NCBI GenBank assembly: GCA_023213395.1
Contig: CM041465.1
Coordinates: forward strand, 187,619,741 to 187,683,740
DNA length: 64,000 nt
DNA from: Cycas panzhihuaensis
Taxonomy: Eukaryota; Cycadophyta
Direction of reading: 5' to 3'
The position numbers and the translations under genes were made by a program. The notes under the pieces were generated by a model. The model made no database searches. It had not been told where the DNA came from and worked only from the letters and a program-made list of their open reading frames with translations. Shown here in pieces: positions 9,516-19,559 of the stretch. Each line of letters starts with the position of its first letter. The first letter of the stretch is position 1.

Positions 9516-10842
9516 CTTTTGAGGATTCATCAGAAAAGGGGTCTGATCAATCATATATAACAGTGACACCATTAACAATACAAGTACCTAGTGTAGTGCA
9601 ACCTATACATATTAAAACCCCATTTAAGAATCCGTTATTTGGGAAGGATAATACTGCAGTAGGCACTCCAAGTACATCCCCAAAGGAGGAGAAAAGGGAA
9701 GAATCACCATCAGGTGGGACACCATTACAATCCCCCAAGATGGATGATTATAGAGATTTTGGAAAGCTGATTTTCAACGACACTTCGGATGCAGCGGAAC
9801 ACGTATACCTCTTTCAGAATCTAATTGACGTGAAAAAGATTACAGACGAGGATAAGATAAAAGCCAGATTCACCTGTCCACTGAGGGGAGTACCGTTGGC
9901 ATGGTACAAAGAAATAAACAAGAATGACTCATGGGCAAAAATCAAGAAATCCTTCGAAGAAAGATTCTAGAAATTCAGAAGCAATGAAGTAGTGGAAATT
10001 GCCCTAAGGGAGATCAAACAAAGGCCGGGAGAATCAGTGTTAACTTATATCAGCAGAATGAAAATCATTGCGGTATGGTTAAGCAAACGGATGGCGACCA
10101 CAATATGAAGAACTATTTTGTTAGAGGATTGAATGAAAAGCTGAGAGCCATGATGTATGCCCATCCGTTGAAATCATTTAAAAATGCCCAAGATTTAGCA
10201 TTGGACTTTGAAATGGAGATGGATGCACAGGCAGGAGGACATAACTCCCTACTATTAAGATTGCAAGAGGAGATTAGGGAACTCAAGCAAAACCAGTATA
10301 ATCGACCCTTCTGCCAGGTGGGAGTAGCAGAAGAGGAATTAGAATTGGAAGCCCTAAGAAAGGAAGTGGCGAGGTTAAAATTAAGAAATAGCAGAGAAGA
10401 AGAAATGACAAAGAAAAAAGATCATGCAGGCAGAGTAACCAAATGGTTCCATATCTGTGAAGAGAATTTACATATGACCAAAGAATGTGAACTTAATCCA
10501 AAAAATAACGCGTTGCACCAAAGGGATAAATGGTGCCACATATGCGATGTTGATATGCATATGACTAAAGATTGTTTCTACAATCCCAGAGGGAAAGCCT
10601 ACAGAGGACGAGGTAGGGGAAGGGGAGGCAACCCACCTCGAAATGTTTACACAACGAGGGGTACACAGGAGCCCTCGAGAAAGAAAGAACCCATGGGAAG
10701 ATGCCTCATTTATTTATAATTTGGGCATTGGAAGTCCGAATGCCCAACTAAACAAGAATACGAACATAAACCATTCGTATGCAATAATTGCGACCCAAGT
10801 GAGCATAAGATAGAGAATTATAAAGGAAAGGCCAAAGCCAGT
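9512..10842 (+). pseudogene. Gag (capsid and nucleocapsid) of G2
   Basis: The capsid part shows the Retrotrans_gag pattern FTCPLRGVPLAWYKEI, then SWAKIKKSFEERF, and IKQRPGESVLTYISRM. A stop at 9968 and a gap near 10070 break the frame; it continues with MKNYFVRGLNEKLRAMM and FEMEMDAQAGGH. A Glu-rich helix follows. Then come four CCHC-type knuckle positions between about 10440 and 10830. Only the second (CHICDVDMHMTKDC) is intact here; the first has Cys to Phe, the third and fourth have Cys to Tyr. An Arg-Gly patch (RGRGRGRGG) lies between knuckles two and three. Gag forms the particle and packages RNA. Confidence 0.85.
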
Positions 10843-11089
10843 AACCTAATGACGATTATACCAGAAAGAAAAAATGTAAAACTCCAAAATAAACAGAAGG
10901 AGAAACATAATGGAGAATACCCGGATCCACAAACAGAAATAAATCGGTTTAAGCAAGCAAAACAAGTGTTGGATGGCTTAGCTCAAGAGGAAAATACATT
11001 ACCAATGGGCAAAACAGAAACCAAATATGTATACGTACGGAAAAACAAGCAGAAAGAGAGAGAACATACCAGAAGAGCCAAAGATACAA

Positions 11090-11640
11090 CCTCAAATGGT
11101 ACAAATGGAAGAACTATTTAAGGGATTACCAGCGGAGGATATTCCGAGAATGCTGTTGTTGATGGAGAATTTGGTCAAACAACTACAATTAACTATCTCC
11201 CTATGCCAAGTCATTGATTGGATTAAAGGAGGAATATTACAACGTGGAATTACAAAACGTTTAAAGAAAGTAATTCCATCATTTGACATGGATCCTATGG
11301 TAACAATGATGGTGTTGGGAGAAACATTCCCAAAAGTAATTGTCAATGGAGGCGCAGCCATCAACGTATTACCTGCTTCGATATGGCGAAACTGGGAAGC
11401 CCAAAGTTGGAGGCAGCAACATATTCGTTAAAATTGGCTAACGAATTATTAGTGCGACCTATGGGAAGATTAGCCGAGATCAAGGTGGATGTGGCAAGAA
11501 TTATCGTAAAGATTGACTTTACGATCGTAGAAACAGAAAAGGGGACAATACCCTATCCAGCATTATTGGGGAGGCTATGGCTATACAAGATCCAATGCCT
11601 CCAAAATTGAAAGAATGTGACTTTCACCTTGTCAGATAAT
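11090..11640 (+). pseudogene. Aspartic protease of G2
   Basis: After the gag tail the frame reads MEELFKGLPAEDIPRML, then the protease core FPKVIVNGGAAINVLPAS, where the catalytic Asp of the D-G-G-A motif (intact in G3) is Asn. The later flap-like YPALLGRLWLYK motif is present near 11555. A frameshift at about 11383 splits it, and a stop precedes KNVTFTLSDNG at 11617. The enzyme would cleave the gag-pol polyprotein. Confidence 0.85.
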
Positions 11641-12702
11641 GGGAACAAAGTAGTATTACCGATGCTGGGAAGAAATTCCATTGAAATGATACTAGATGAG
11701 GGATCGAGTACGACTGCCGTAAGTGAAACAACGACATCTTCCCTCGATGAAGAAAACCTCTACCATACTGTTGAGGAGCCCACAAAATCGATCAATTACC
11801 AAGAGGAAGAACCAACTTATTTTGGAGAAATATACAACTCCTCAGACGACGAAAACGGGATGAGATTCGTGGATTATTGGCTACAAGATGCATATGAAGT
11901 CAACCCCTCATCCTATAGGTGTAACCTACTTTCTTGGAATGTAACTGAGGACGTTGATATTAAATCTAAATTTGTTGATTATACAAGTGTTATTAATAAC
12001 ATTAAAAACCTAGACCCAAACCCAAATCCCCCTTTTAACCCAAACCCTTACCCTAATTCACCTCCCAATACCCCAACCCCCTCTAACCCTAACCTTCCCT
12101 CTACCTCCAGTGTGGGTCTTGAGGTAGACTGCCCTTCCCCACCCCCATCTCAGCCCGAGGAAGGAAGTAACAAACCTTCCTCATCTTCTTTAGAGGTACA
12201 CCTACCCAACGAAAGATCCTTTTTAACCATCAGCGCCAAATTTAAGGAAGAAGAGAAGGAACTTGCTGAGAGTATCCCTAGAGATTCCGGTCTAGGAAAC
12301 AACATTGCCACTCCAGAAGAAAGAAATCATGGAGAATACATTGGAGATTATGTGAAGCCCTTTTATGGAGAACTACTATATGGAATTTCCCATTTGAGAC
12401 ATTGTAGAGAACATTGGTTAGGAGAAGACCAATTAAGGGATCATAAGAAGAAATCGACAAAGCATACCACACCAAGGAAAAGGTGGAAAAGGACAAGGCA
12501 CGACCGCCATGACAAGACATCGTATTTCAAGAAGGGTGATCGAATATGGCAATTCGACAACAAATCCCAAACAACCCAAGGAGAATTGAAGATGCATTGG
12601 AAAGGCCCATATATGATTGAGAAGGTGTACCAGAATGGCACTATCCAGTTGAAGAAACTATCGTGCCACTATTGCACGAAATGGTCAAGGGTAGTAAACT
12701 GA
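11617..12702 (+). CDS. Post-protease linker joined to GPY-type tail in G2
   Basis: One open frame of 361 codons runs from just after the protease through a Ser/Glu-rich linker, a Pro/Asn-rich stretch (residues about 130-165), KPFYGELLYG, and across the deletion join (about 12400-12480) into a basic segment and KGDRIWQFDNKSQ, LKMHWKGPYMIEKVYQNGTI. The last part is an integrase C-terminal GPY module. Compared with G3, all of RT, RNase H and the integrase core are missing, yet the join keeps the frame. The GPY module is clearly diverged from that of G3, so it may come from another subfamily by recombination. Product would be catalytically empty. Confidence 0.75.
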   Translation: MTFTLSDNGNKVVLPMLGRNSIEMILDEGSSTTAVSETTTSSLDEENLYHTVEEPTKSINYQEEEPTYFGEIYNSSDDENGMRFVDYWLQDAYEVNPSSYRCNLLSWNVTEDVDIKSKFVDYTSVINNIKNLDPNPNPPFNPNPYPNSPPNTPTPSNPNLPSTSSVGLEVDCPSPPPSQPEEGSNKPSSSSLEVHLPNERSFLTISAKFKEEEKELAESIPRDSGLGNNIATPEERNHGEYIGDYVKPFYGELLYGISHLRHCREHWLGEDQLRDHKKKSTKHTTPRKRWKRTRHDRHDKTSYFKKGDRIWQFDNKSQTTQGELKMHWKGPYMIEKVYQNGTIQLKKLSCHYCTKWSRVVN

Positions 12703-13127
12703 AACCCTATATCAACTAGGGTGGAGCAACTTACCAGCTGAATCAGCTGGTTGTACTATAATGTGTTGCATGAAATTGAGGCAAAATCAAATTTCCTTGA
12801 TACCGGAACGTGATTCAGTTCAGTATGTAACATAAAATACAAAAAAAAATAAAAAAAAAAAACAAAAAAACAACCGTAACTCATATCATACAAATAAGCA
12901 ATATGGTAAAGCATGGAGGAAAGATATATCATCATACGAAAAATCAAGGGAAAGTTGAACAAAACAAAGCGCCAATAGATGAGGATTTATTAACCAAGAA
13001 TGGCGACCAAGCAGTGAAGCAGAGGCAGCAGGAGCAGCCTTAGAACAGAGAGGGGGAGGAATACCCCAAATTTTGAATTTTTTGTTGAGCAAGGATGCTC
13101 AACCCAATCATGTTGACCCGGGATAGA
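12703..13127 (+). promoter_or_regulatory. 3' untranslated region of G2 with conserved pre-LTR box
   Basis: The first half matches the post-integrase spacer of G1 and G3 (ATCAGCTGGTTGTA, TTGAGGCAAA). The extra ORF is absent. The last 85 bases match G3 almost perfectly: a G-rich purine run GAGAGGGGGAGGAATACC, a perfect 7 bp hairpin GTTGAGC/GCTCAAC around AAGGAT (13084-13103), then TGTTGACCCGGGATAGA up to the LTR. Retention of this box in a copy that lost the ORF suggests a cis role such as plus-strand priming or packaging. Confidence 0.8.
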
Positions 13128-13968
13128 TGTTGGGACATATTGTGACACATAGGCCTTGAGGAAGATAGAATACAGGCTTGTATGAACCAAAGGAATGCAG
13201 GTACGGACCGTACGGAGGTACGCACGAGGTGAAACAGTGGAAAAACCAGCATTCTAGGTACGTATGACAGGTGCGTACCTAGAATGGGTACGCAACACAG
13301 ATACGTACCAGCAGCAAAACGGAAATAGACGAAAGCGGTATGCATGACAGTACGGGACCAGTGGAAGCCTAGAGAGCTGCCAGACGTACGTACGGATGTA
13401 CGGACAAGATTAAGGCATTGGTTAAGGTGTAACCAATGACTAATGAAAATGTACGCTTGACTGAAGGGGTACGGTTATGACAGACAGTCATAACCCTTCA
13501 GCCAAAAGGTACGAAGAGGCACACTTAAGGAAGCACGCAAGGACCATTTGGTTAGGGTGAGAGCCGAATATTCAGGGTACACAATGGTGCGAATGCCAGT
13601 ACGTATGACAGCCAATTGGAGCCGTGTATATTGATGAGTACCATCTAGGTACGCATGTAACAGAAGTGTGTATGCTGCTGGAATGCACAAGAATGCATTT
13701 CAGCCCTCTGTATAATCAAACTTATTGCTTAATGGAAAGAAGAGTTACGTGGAAAACTGTGTATTCTCTGTGTTTATGAAGATGGAATGCTGAATATGTG
13801 CTGATTTTACGTACTCGTAATCTTTGTGATATAATTCTGTGGAAACATTAAATAATCTGTGGAAAATATGTGGATAACCATGTTGACTGTATCCTAACCA
13901 GACTATAGCCTGTGTAACCTTGACAAGTGTACCTTTCCCATAAGTGCAGTGGGAAATCTGAGTCAACA
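13128..13968 (+). repeat. 3' LTR of G2
   Basis: Begins TGTTGGGACATATTG, ends GAGTCAACA, followed by the GCCAT duplication. Carries the perfect hairpin GGTTATGAC/GTCATAACC at 13473-13495. GTACG-type words are better preserved than in the 5' LTR. Confidence 0.93.
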
Positions 13969-15065
13969 GCCATCATGGTTGCCCCATTCCTCAAAGCTAA
14001 AGATGTGCATGATAAAGCAAGGAAAAGTAATCATAGGCAATGGCTCAATGTTGGTGATTCCTCCAGTTTTGTAGGTAGTGTTATATCCTATCCTTAGCAA
14101 CTTTAATAAGCTAAACTAAGGCAACTAATGAAGTATCAAGACCTGCATTTACCAAAATGTTCATCTCTTGGTCTACTAAGAAGCACACTAACTTAGGAAA
14201 AAAATTGGACCTACATTAGATTATGTCTAAAGAAAATTTGAGCTTGCTTGAATCAATTGGAGGCTCACACATCAATGATGAAGTTTTGGTCAATACAAGA
14301 TTCCAAAAAAAAACAAAAAACTAGTGGCAACAAGTGCTGGAGACAACACTTGAACAGTTGAGCTATTATACAATGCTATATAATTGTTCATCGTCAATCA
14401 AATGATGAAAGGTGAACATAGTTACAAGGAGTGACATTTTTTGGAACTCTAACTCTTGATCTTCATTTTCTTGTTATTTATTCTTTTTCTTTCTCGAGAA
14501 GGGGGATTTTAGAGGCTTAGAGGAAAAGAAGCTAGGATTTGGAGGTTGTTCAACTTGTAAGCTTTGTGCATTTTAGTGGCTCAGTATGTTTTCGGCTCTA
14601 AAGGGTTAGAGCTTGTAAGTTTTTTGTATAAAGTTTGGAAGTATAAGAGAGGGAATTCTGGGCATATCCGCTCCTCTCCCTTTTGTACATTTCATGATAT
14701 CATGAATCAAAAATTCATTTGACTAGGTCCATTTGTTATTTGGATGGATATTCATGACTATATGATGGTTGCTTAGTTTTCTATCTTTTACCTACATATT
14801 CTAATTTGCTTTTTACTTTTGTTTCATATCATTTAAATTTTCACTTTTTTGCTCATGTATGATGCTCATATTCATCAGCATGATTTTATTTTTCACATAT
14901 GAATACTTGTTGTATACTATGTACATGGTATTTTAAAGTTTCCCCAGAAATATATTAATCTTAAGTTATTCCATTTTTTGTGTAAATTTTCTATAAAAAC
15001 TTGCAAACTAGTCCATCTTGCCTTACAAATCCTTTGTTGTAAAGGCACAAAAAATTTGGATAATA
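13969..15065 (+). repeat. 5' LTR of the Tat-like element, second part
   Basis: Resumes at the second GCCAT and aligns with 23369-24374 plus 36055-36123 of the 3' LTR. The bases near 14997-15002 are the empty-site counterpart of the CAACC duplication around the copia insertion in the 3' LTR. Ends about 15065 (GATAATA, where the 3' LTR has GATAACA). Includes the T-rich, promoter-like stretch 14450-15000. Confidence 0.85.
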
Positions 15066-15510
15066 GTTTTGGCAGGCATACTAGAGAGGCCTTCTTTCTA
15101 GCTTTTAACCTATTTCTTTTACTTTTTCATCAGTTCTTCTTCTATCTTTTACCCTTGCATAATTTAGTTTGCTCTTTTAATCCCAATCCTTTTAGAAAGC
15201 CATATACTTGTTAGGATAAGGCCAAAGCTTTTGAGGAAGAACTTCTTCATTCCCCTCTTGATAGAAAGTCTTGAGGAATTTCAGGCCTTACAACTTAGAC
15301 CTTGGATTATGGAGTTAAAGGGGAACAAACATCACAATTTGAAAATCTATTTTGTCACCAAAAGATCAAGTTTGATTTAGATTCATCTATAGATATGGGA
15401 GATCAAGGTATTGTTGGAACCATAATCGGCAGGGGGAAGATACTCTTCCCTAGTTGCAAAGCAGTCCACTAGACCTTGGAGATGACTTGTAAGATGTCTT
15501 GGATAAGGCA
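15066..15510 (+). other. Leader between 5' LTR and gag of the Tat-like element
   Basis: No gene supported. A TTTTGGCAGGCATAC stretch right after the LTR is where the primer-binding site should be, but I cannot match it confidently to a tRNA end; it may have decayed. Confidence 0.5.
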
Positions 15511-15514
15511 TGGG

Positions 15515-16840
15515 CTGCCATGCCCAAGTTCAGTGGAGGAAAGTCACCCTTCATTAGTGAACAATAGATTGATGCCTTTTCAATCAAGGCTTACATATTT
15601 AATATTCGACACCCTAATGTCATAGTTTGACTATTTGTTCATACATTGGAGGGTGAAGCTTCTTTTTGGTATTAATCTCTACCTAATGCCTCCATAAATG
15701 AATGGGAGGAATTGATGAGGGTCTTTGAGGCCAAATCTTTTTGCAGAAGGACCATGCTCGCATTGGTCAAGGAGCTCTTTGATATAAAGAAAGGACCCAA
15801 AGAATCTGTCCAAGAATACATCAAGTGTTTCTCCAGGCTCTTCAAGAGGATTAATCCTAGTTTCCATCCAATAGAGCCTTGTCTGAAGGAACGGTTCATC
15901 CAAGACCTAGACAATCAAATTAGGCTTGCTATAGTCCATAAGCTAAAGAATGACCTTGATGAGCTGGCAAATGCCCAGTATGGATTGATTGCTTTTTTTT
16001 AGAGATGTTCCAACTTCTAGAGCGAGAAAGGGAAACGTGGCCCTTGAGGTTGCTCTGATTGCATTACCCCAGATGGACCCTTAGACATATGCAGCATACA
16101 GAGGGATCCAGAATGAAAATGGATACCTAAGAAAGATGCTTAAAGGTAAGGACATTCAAAATCAATATCCTAAAACAGTCTTAAAAGGACCGAGAGAATC
16201 AATTTGTCCTATAAATGAGGATATATTTCAAGATAATCTAGCCGATGAGGCATTTTTTAGATACAAAGACTTGTCTCTCAATGAAGTCATCTTAGAGGTG
16301 TCGACTTCATATACCCACTCTCCTTTCCCGGATCTAAACATGCTTAGTTTTAAAGAGGAAGAGGATTCAGAATGGGCATACTAAGGGGTAGTTGCGATCA
16401 CTTAGGCTCAAGTTTCTCGAGCCACTCAAAGCCATCATGCCGCTCATGCTTCTAGTCAAGGAGGTTGGAATGATATTTCCTCAAGACCACCAATTAATAC
16501 TCCCCTTAATTCTAGCAACCATCTTAGGAATGTCCCTCCAAGGAATTTCTTGAATCCTAAAGGTTCCATTATTCCCTATAATCCTAGTTTCCTCTCAAAT
16601 AAACCTTTTGACGAGTATGATTTTATGAAGGACTTAGCCAAAGACCCAACCAAAATCAATCTTGTCCAAGTCCTCACCCTTCTCAATCAAAGTGCCAAGA
16701 TGATTAATCTTTTAAAGAATAAGGAACAAATGTTGAAGGCGCCAACATCAGGAATCCATGCGGGAATCATATCTATGGTTGAATGCTATCCTTCTCCTCC
16801 ATCCTCATCAAACCTTGAGCCATTCTATATTTCACTCTAA
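15515..16840 (+). pseudogene. Gag of the Tat-like element
   Basis: The capsid pattern is clear: MPKFSGGKSPFIS near 15520, LEGEASFWY near 15650, INEWEELMRVFEAKSF near 15695, then VKELFDIKKGPKESVQEYI and FSRLFKRINPSFHP, ending ERFIQDLDNQIRLAIV near 15920. This is the standard Retrotrans_gag arrangement of plant gypsy elements. The tail (16130-16840) is low-complexity with Pro/Ser/Asn-rich pieces and no recognised zinc knuckle. Stops at about 15566, 15628 and 15675, and a frameshift near 16005, inactivate it. Confidence 0.85.
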
Positions 16841-16849
16841 ATACATGAC

Positions 16850-17200
16850 ATATACATTTTGCATAATTACATTGTAGACTCTAGAGCAATGCATAATTTG
16901 ATGTCTTATGCTGTCACAAATAATTTGAATTTAGAATGCATTAAATTGGTCCAAAATGTTTGAGGTTTTAATGGTGAAACTACTACCTTGATTGGGATCA
17001 TTAAGAAGTTGGTGTTAAATGTGGCCATCAACCCCTGGGTAGTTGTTGTTATTGATATAACCATGGTTGACATAAAACCTTTTTATGGAATGCTCCTGGG
17101 CAGGTAGTTATTTGTAAATACTAGTGCTATACCAAATGTCCACATGTCCCACATCACTTTTCCTATTGGAAAAGAGTTAGTTTAGTTGCCATGGGAGGAT
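16850..17200 (+). pseudogene. Aspartic protease of the Tat-like element
   Basis: The frame shows YIVDSRAMHNLMSYAVTNNL near 16870, which is the D-S-G-A...N-L-M motif with Gly changed to Arg. Further on come GFNGETTTLIG and IKPFYGMLLGR, the latter matching the flap/end motif (usually LLGRPW). The domain would process gag-pol. Stops near 16963 and 17106 break it. Confidence 0.75.
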
Positions 17201-17339
17201 CAAGCATGAAGACATATTGAACATCTTGGAAAGGATGCATTGGAATGTGCATTTGAGCCCTAGGGATTGGGAACCTATATAGTTCTAGACAATTACCTAG
17301 AGTTCTTTCCAACAATAGAAGAAGAGCTTTATTGTTCAC

Positions 17340-17735
17340 AAGATGATGGTGTTGATGAGATTTGGAGCATGCATTTCGATGGAGCCAAGTCTAAGACCGG
17401 AGTTGGTGTAGATGCAGTTCTCAAATCCCCTATTTGTAAAATTTTTTCATTTTCTTTCAGGTTTTTATTTCAATATACTTACAATACAACTAAGTATGAA
17501 GCTTTGATTTAGGGGTTGAACAAAGCTAAGGATCTCCAAGTGAAAAACCTTTATTTTTGGGGACTCTGAATTAATAGTAAATTAGATCAAAGCCTTGTGC
17601 TTGATAGAATGTGAGAGATTGGAAGGCTACAAAGAAAAGGTGCTTGAAATGATTGAAGATTTTGATACCTTCTTTATCAATCATATTCCTAGAGAAGCCA
17701 ATCGATTGGAAAATCCATTAGTAGTTGTAGCTTCT
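17340..17735 (+). pseudogene. Archaeal-type RNase H (aRNH) located before RT
   Basis: The frame from about 17355 reads IWSMHFDGAKSKTGVGVDAV (first catalytic Asp in FDGA), then TTKYEALI (second acidic residue) and a GL.KA helix. After a one-base shift near 17560 it continues GDSELIVN (third catalytic Asp), a long acidic helix, and the C-terminal HIPREANRLENPLVVVAS motif typical of aRNH domains of Tat elements. All hallmark residues are recognisable although stops are present. It lies between protease and RT. In the Tat elements I know of, the second RNase H lies between RNase H and integrase, so the position is unusual. Role: removal of RNA from the hybrid. Confidence 0.85.
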
Positions 17736-18139
17736 CTGCTAGAAATTGATCCAACTAACTCTAGTAACAAAAATGTTGAGATCATTTCTAGGTCTTCTAT
17801 CCCTAACAATGTTGACTAATGGAAGGTGATTAAAGATGATGAACAAATTGGCTACTTTCTTAGGAGCAAAGAAGAATTCATTGATCAGTGTGTTGAAGGG
17901 CCTTGTCCTTCCTTTAATGAAACAAACATAGTTGATGACATAGATGAGGAAGGTGTTATGCAACTCAAATCAAATAGGATTCTAAAGGGGATGCTAACTT
18001 TGGAACACCTATTCAATGTGAATGATTCTCCAAAGATTAAACTAGCAAAGCATGAAGTGCCAAAAAGGGCTTTGGAGAGGAGTGTTCATGTTAATCTAGA
18101 TATGTAAAATGAGCCTAGTTTGATTTATATCTATGAAGC

Positions 18140-18850
18140 ATGCACTCAAGAAGAATGGGAAAAATTCGCTGATATGTGTAAAAGATATGAAGACGTTTTC
18201 ACCTAGAAATATCAAGATTTGAAGGTTTTCAACCCAAAGTTGATCTAGCGTACCATTCCAATCGAGCTGAGAGTAAAGCCATTTTGACAGAAGTAGAGGC
18301 CTTGGAACCCAAAGCTAAGGAATTTGATTTGGTCTGAGCTTAAGAAGTTGCTAGATGTTGACATAATTTTCCTTGTTAGGTTTTCGCAATGGTTAGCCAA
18401 CCTAGTTCCTACCAAGAAAAAGAATGGCAACATTTGCCATTGTGTTAGCCTTAGGAATTTGAATAAAGAGTCCCTTAAGGATAATTATCCTTTACTATGC
18501 ATGGAACAAATTCTGCAAGCCGTGAATAGTTCACAGATGATGTCCTTGTCAGATGGTTTCTTTAGATATAATCAAATTCTAGTCTCTAAAGTTGACTAGT
18601 CCAGAACCATGTTTGCCACTATTTGGGGAACGTTCACTTATAAAAAGATGCCCTTTGGGCTAATCAAGGCAAGGGCTACATTCTAGAGAGCTACATACCA
18701 TGCCTTTAAAGACATGATTGGTGTGATCATTGTCATCTATCTTGATGATATGACCATCTACTCCAAAAGGTGGGAAGATCATTTTGAACATCTGAAAAGA
18801 GTATTACAAAGACGCAAAAAGTTTGGATCTCCGTTAACCCAAAGAAGACT
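18140..18850 (+). pseudogene. Reverse transcriptase of the Tat-like element
   Basis: Visible motifs are LVPTKKKNGNICHCV, LNKESLKDNYPLLCMEQIL, MMSLSDGFFRYNQI (first catalytic Asp), TFTYKKMPFGL, and VIYLDDMTIYSKRWEDHF with the Y-L-D-D box near 18737. This order is that of gypsy RT fingers, palm and YLDD. It is interrupted by stops near 18193, 18287 and 18597, plus frame changes. The long segment 17735-18140 between aRNH and RT is also open in places and acidic, with no known domain. Confidence 0.9.
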
Positions 18851-18919
18851 ATGTTTGAAGTAACTAAGAGAAAGGTACTCAATCATATGGTTTCAAAAGA
18901 AGTGACTCTTATTGACCCA

Positions 18920-19440
18920 AATGGTTTAAGGTGATCAAAGAACTCCCACTTCCCTCCAACAAGAAGGCAATCCGGTCTTTCTTTGGCAAAATTAATTTCT
19001 TGAGGAGTTTTATCTTGGATTTTGCTTGGATCACTCTTCTTATCAATCAATTGTTGAAGTCCATGGTAAATTTTCAATGGACAAAGGAGACCTTAATTGC
19101 TTTCAAAAAAATCAAAGAATGCATTACTCAAGTTGTGGTCCTAACTAGCCTAGACTTCATAAAGGATTTTGTCATCTACTCATATGCTTCAAAAGGGCCC
19201 TATGCAACAATGTTGATGCAACCTAGCAATGACAAGGAAGAAAATCCAATTGCGTTTCTCAGTAGAACGCTCATGGAATATCAGTTATGATATTCCATGG
19301 TTGAAAAACAAGCATTTGCTTTAGTAAAAGTAGTTGATGATTTCAAGCCCTATATCATACACAACCATATTGTTTCATACGTTCCTTTAACTCTAGCCAA
19401 GATGATGCTGAATCAGATTCGTCCCTCAGGCAAATGGGCC
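18920..19440 (+). pseudogene. RT connection and RNase H of the Tat-like element
   Basis: PSNKKAIRSFFGKINFLRSFI marks the connection after RT. Then FQWTKETLIAFKKIKECI and the RNase H start FVIYSYASKGPYATMLMQ, where the first catalytic Asp (usually V/Y-D/S-A-S) reads Tyr-Ala. ENPIAFLSRTLMEYQL and the following stop, then EKQAFALVKVVDDFKPYI, complete the domain. This is the regular gypsy RNase H; the element therefore has two RNase H domains. Confidence 0.85.
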
Positions 19441-19559
19441 AAGTGGTTAGCCAAAATCCAAGTACCTAACTTGGATGTAAAATCAATATGCATAGTGGAA
19501 GAGCAAGGCCTTTGTTAACTTATTACTGAGGACTACCTGAAGGCCATTACATATCCATT

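Larger units (their letters stand above)
8127..13968 (+). mobile_element. Non-autonomous Ty3/gypsy copy G2 (RT, RNase H and integrase core missing)
   Basis: LTRs at 8127-8955 and 13128-13968 flank an internal region with gag, protease and a short GPY-like tail, but no RT, RNase H or integrase core. Perfect 5 bp target duplications GCCAT lie at 8122-8126 and 13969-13973. The uninterrupted target is present at 23369-23373 in the 3' LTR of the host element. The intact duplications show either that the short form itself transposed with enzymes from a relative such as G3, or that the loss came after insertion; the open frame across the join favours the first. Length is 5842 bp against 10554 bp for G3. 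Confidence 0.93.

Noticed and set aside
12000-12110. Telomere-like CCCTAA/CCTAACC words
   Set aside because: They are irregular, lie inside an open frame and encode a Pro/Asn-rich linker; no run of perfect telomere units exists.
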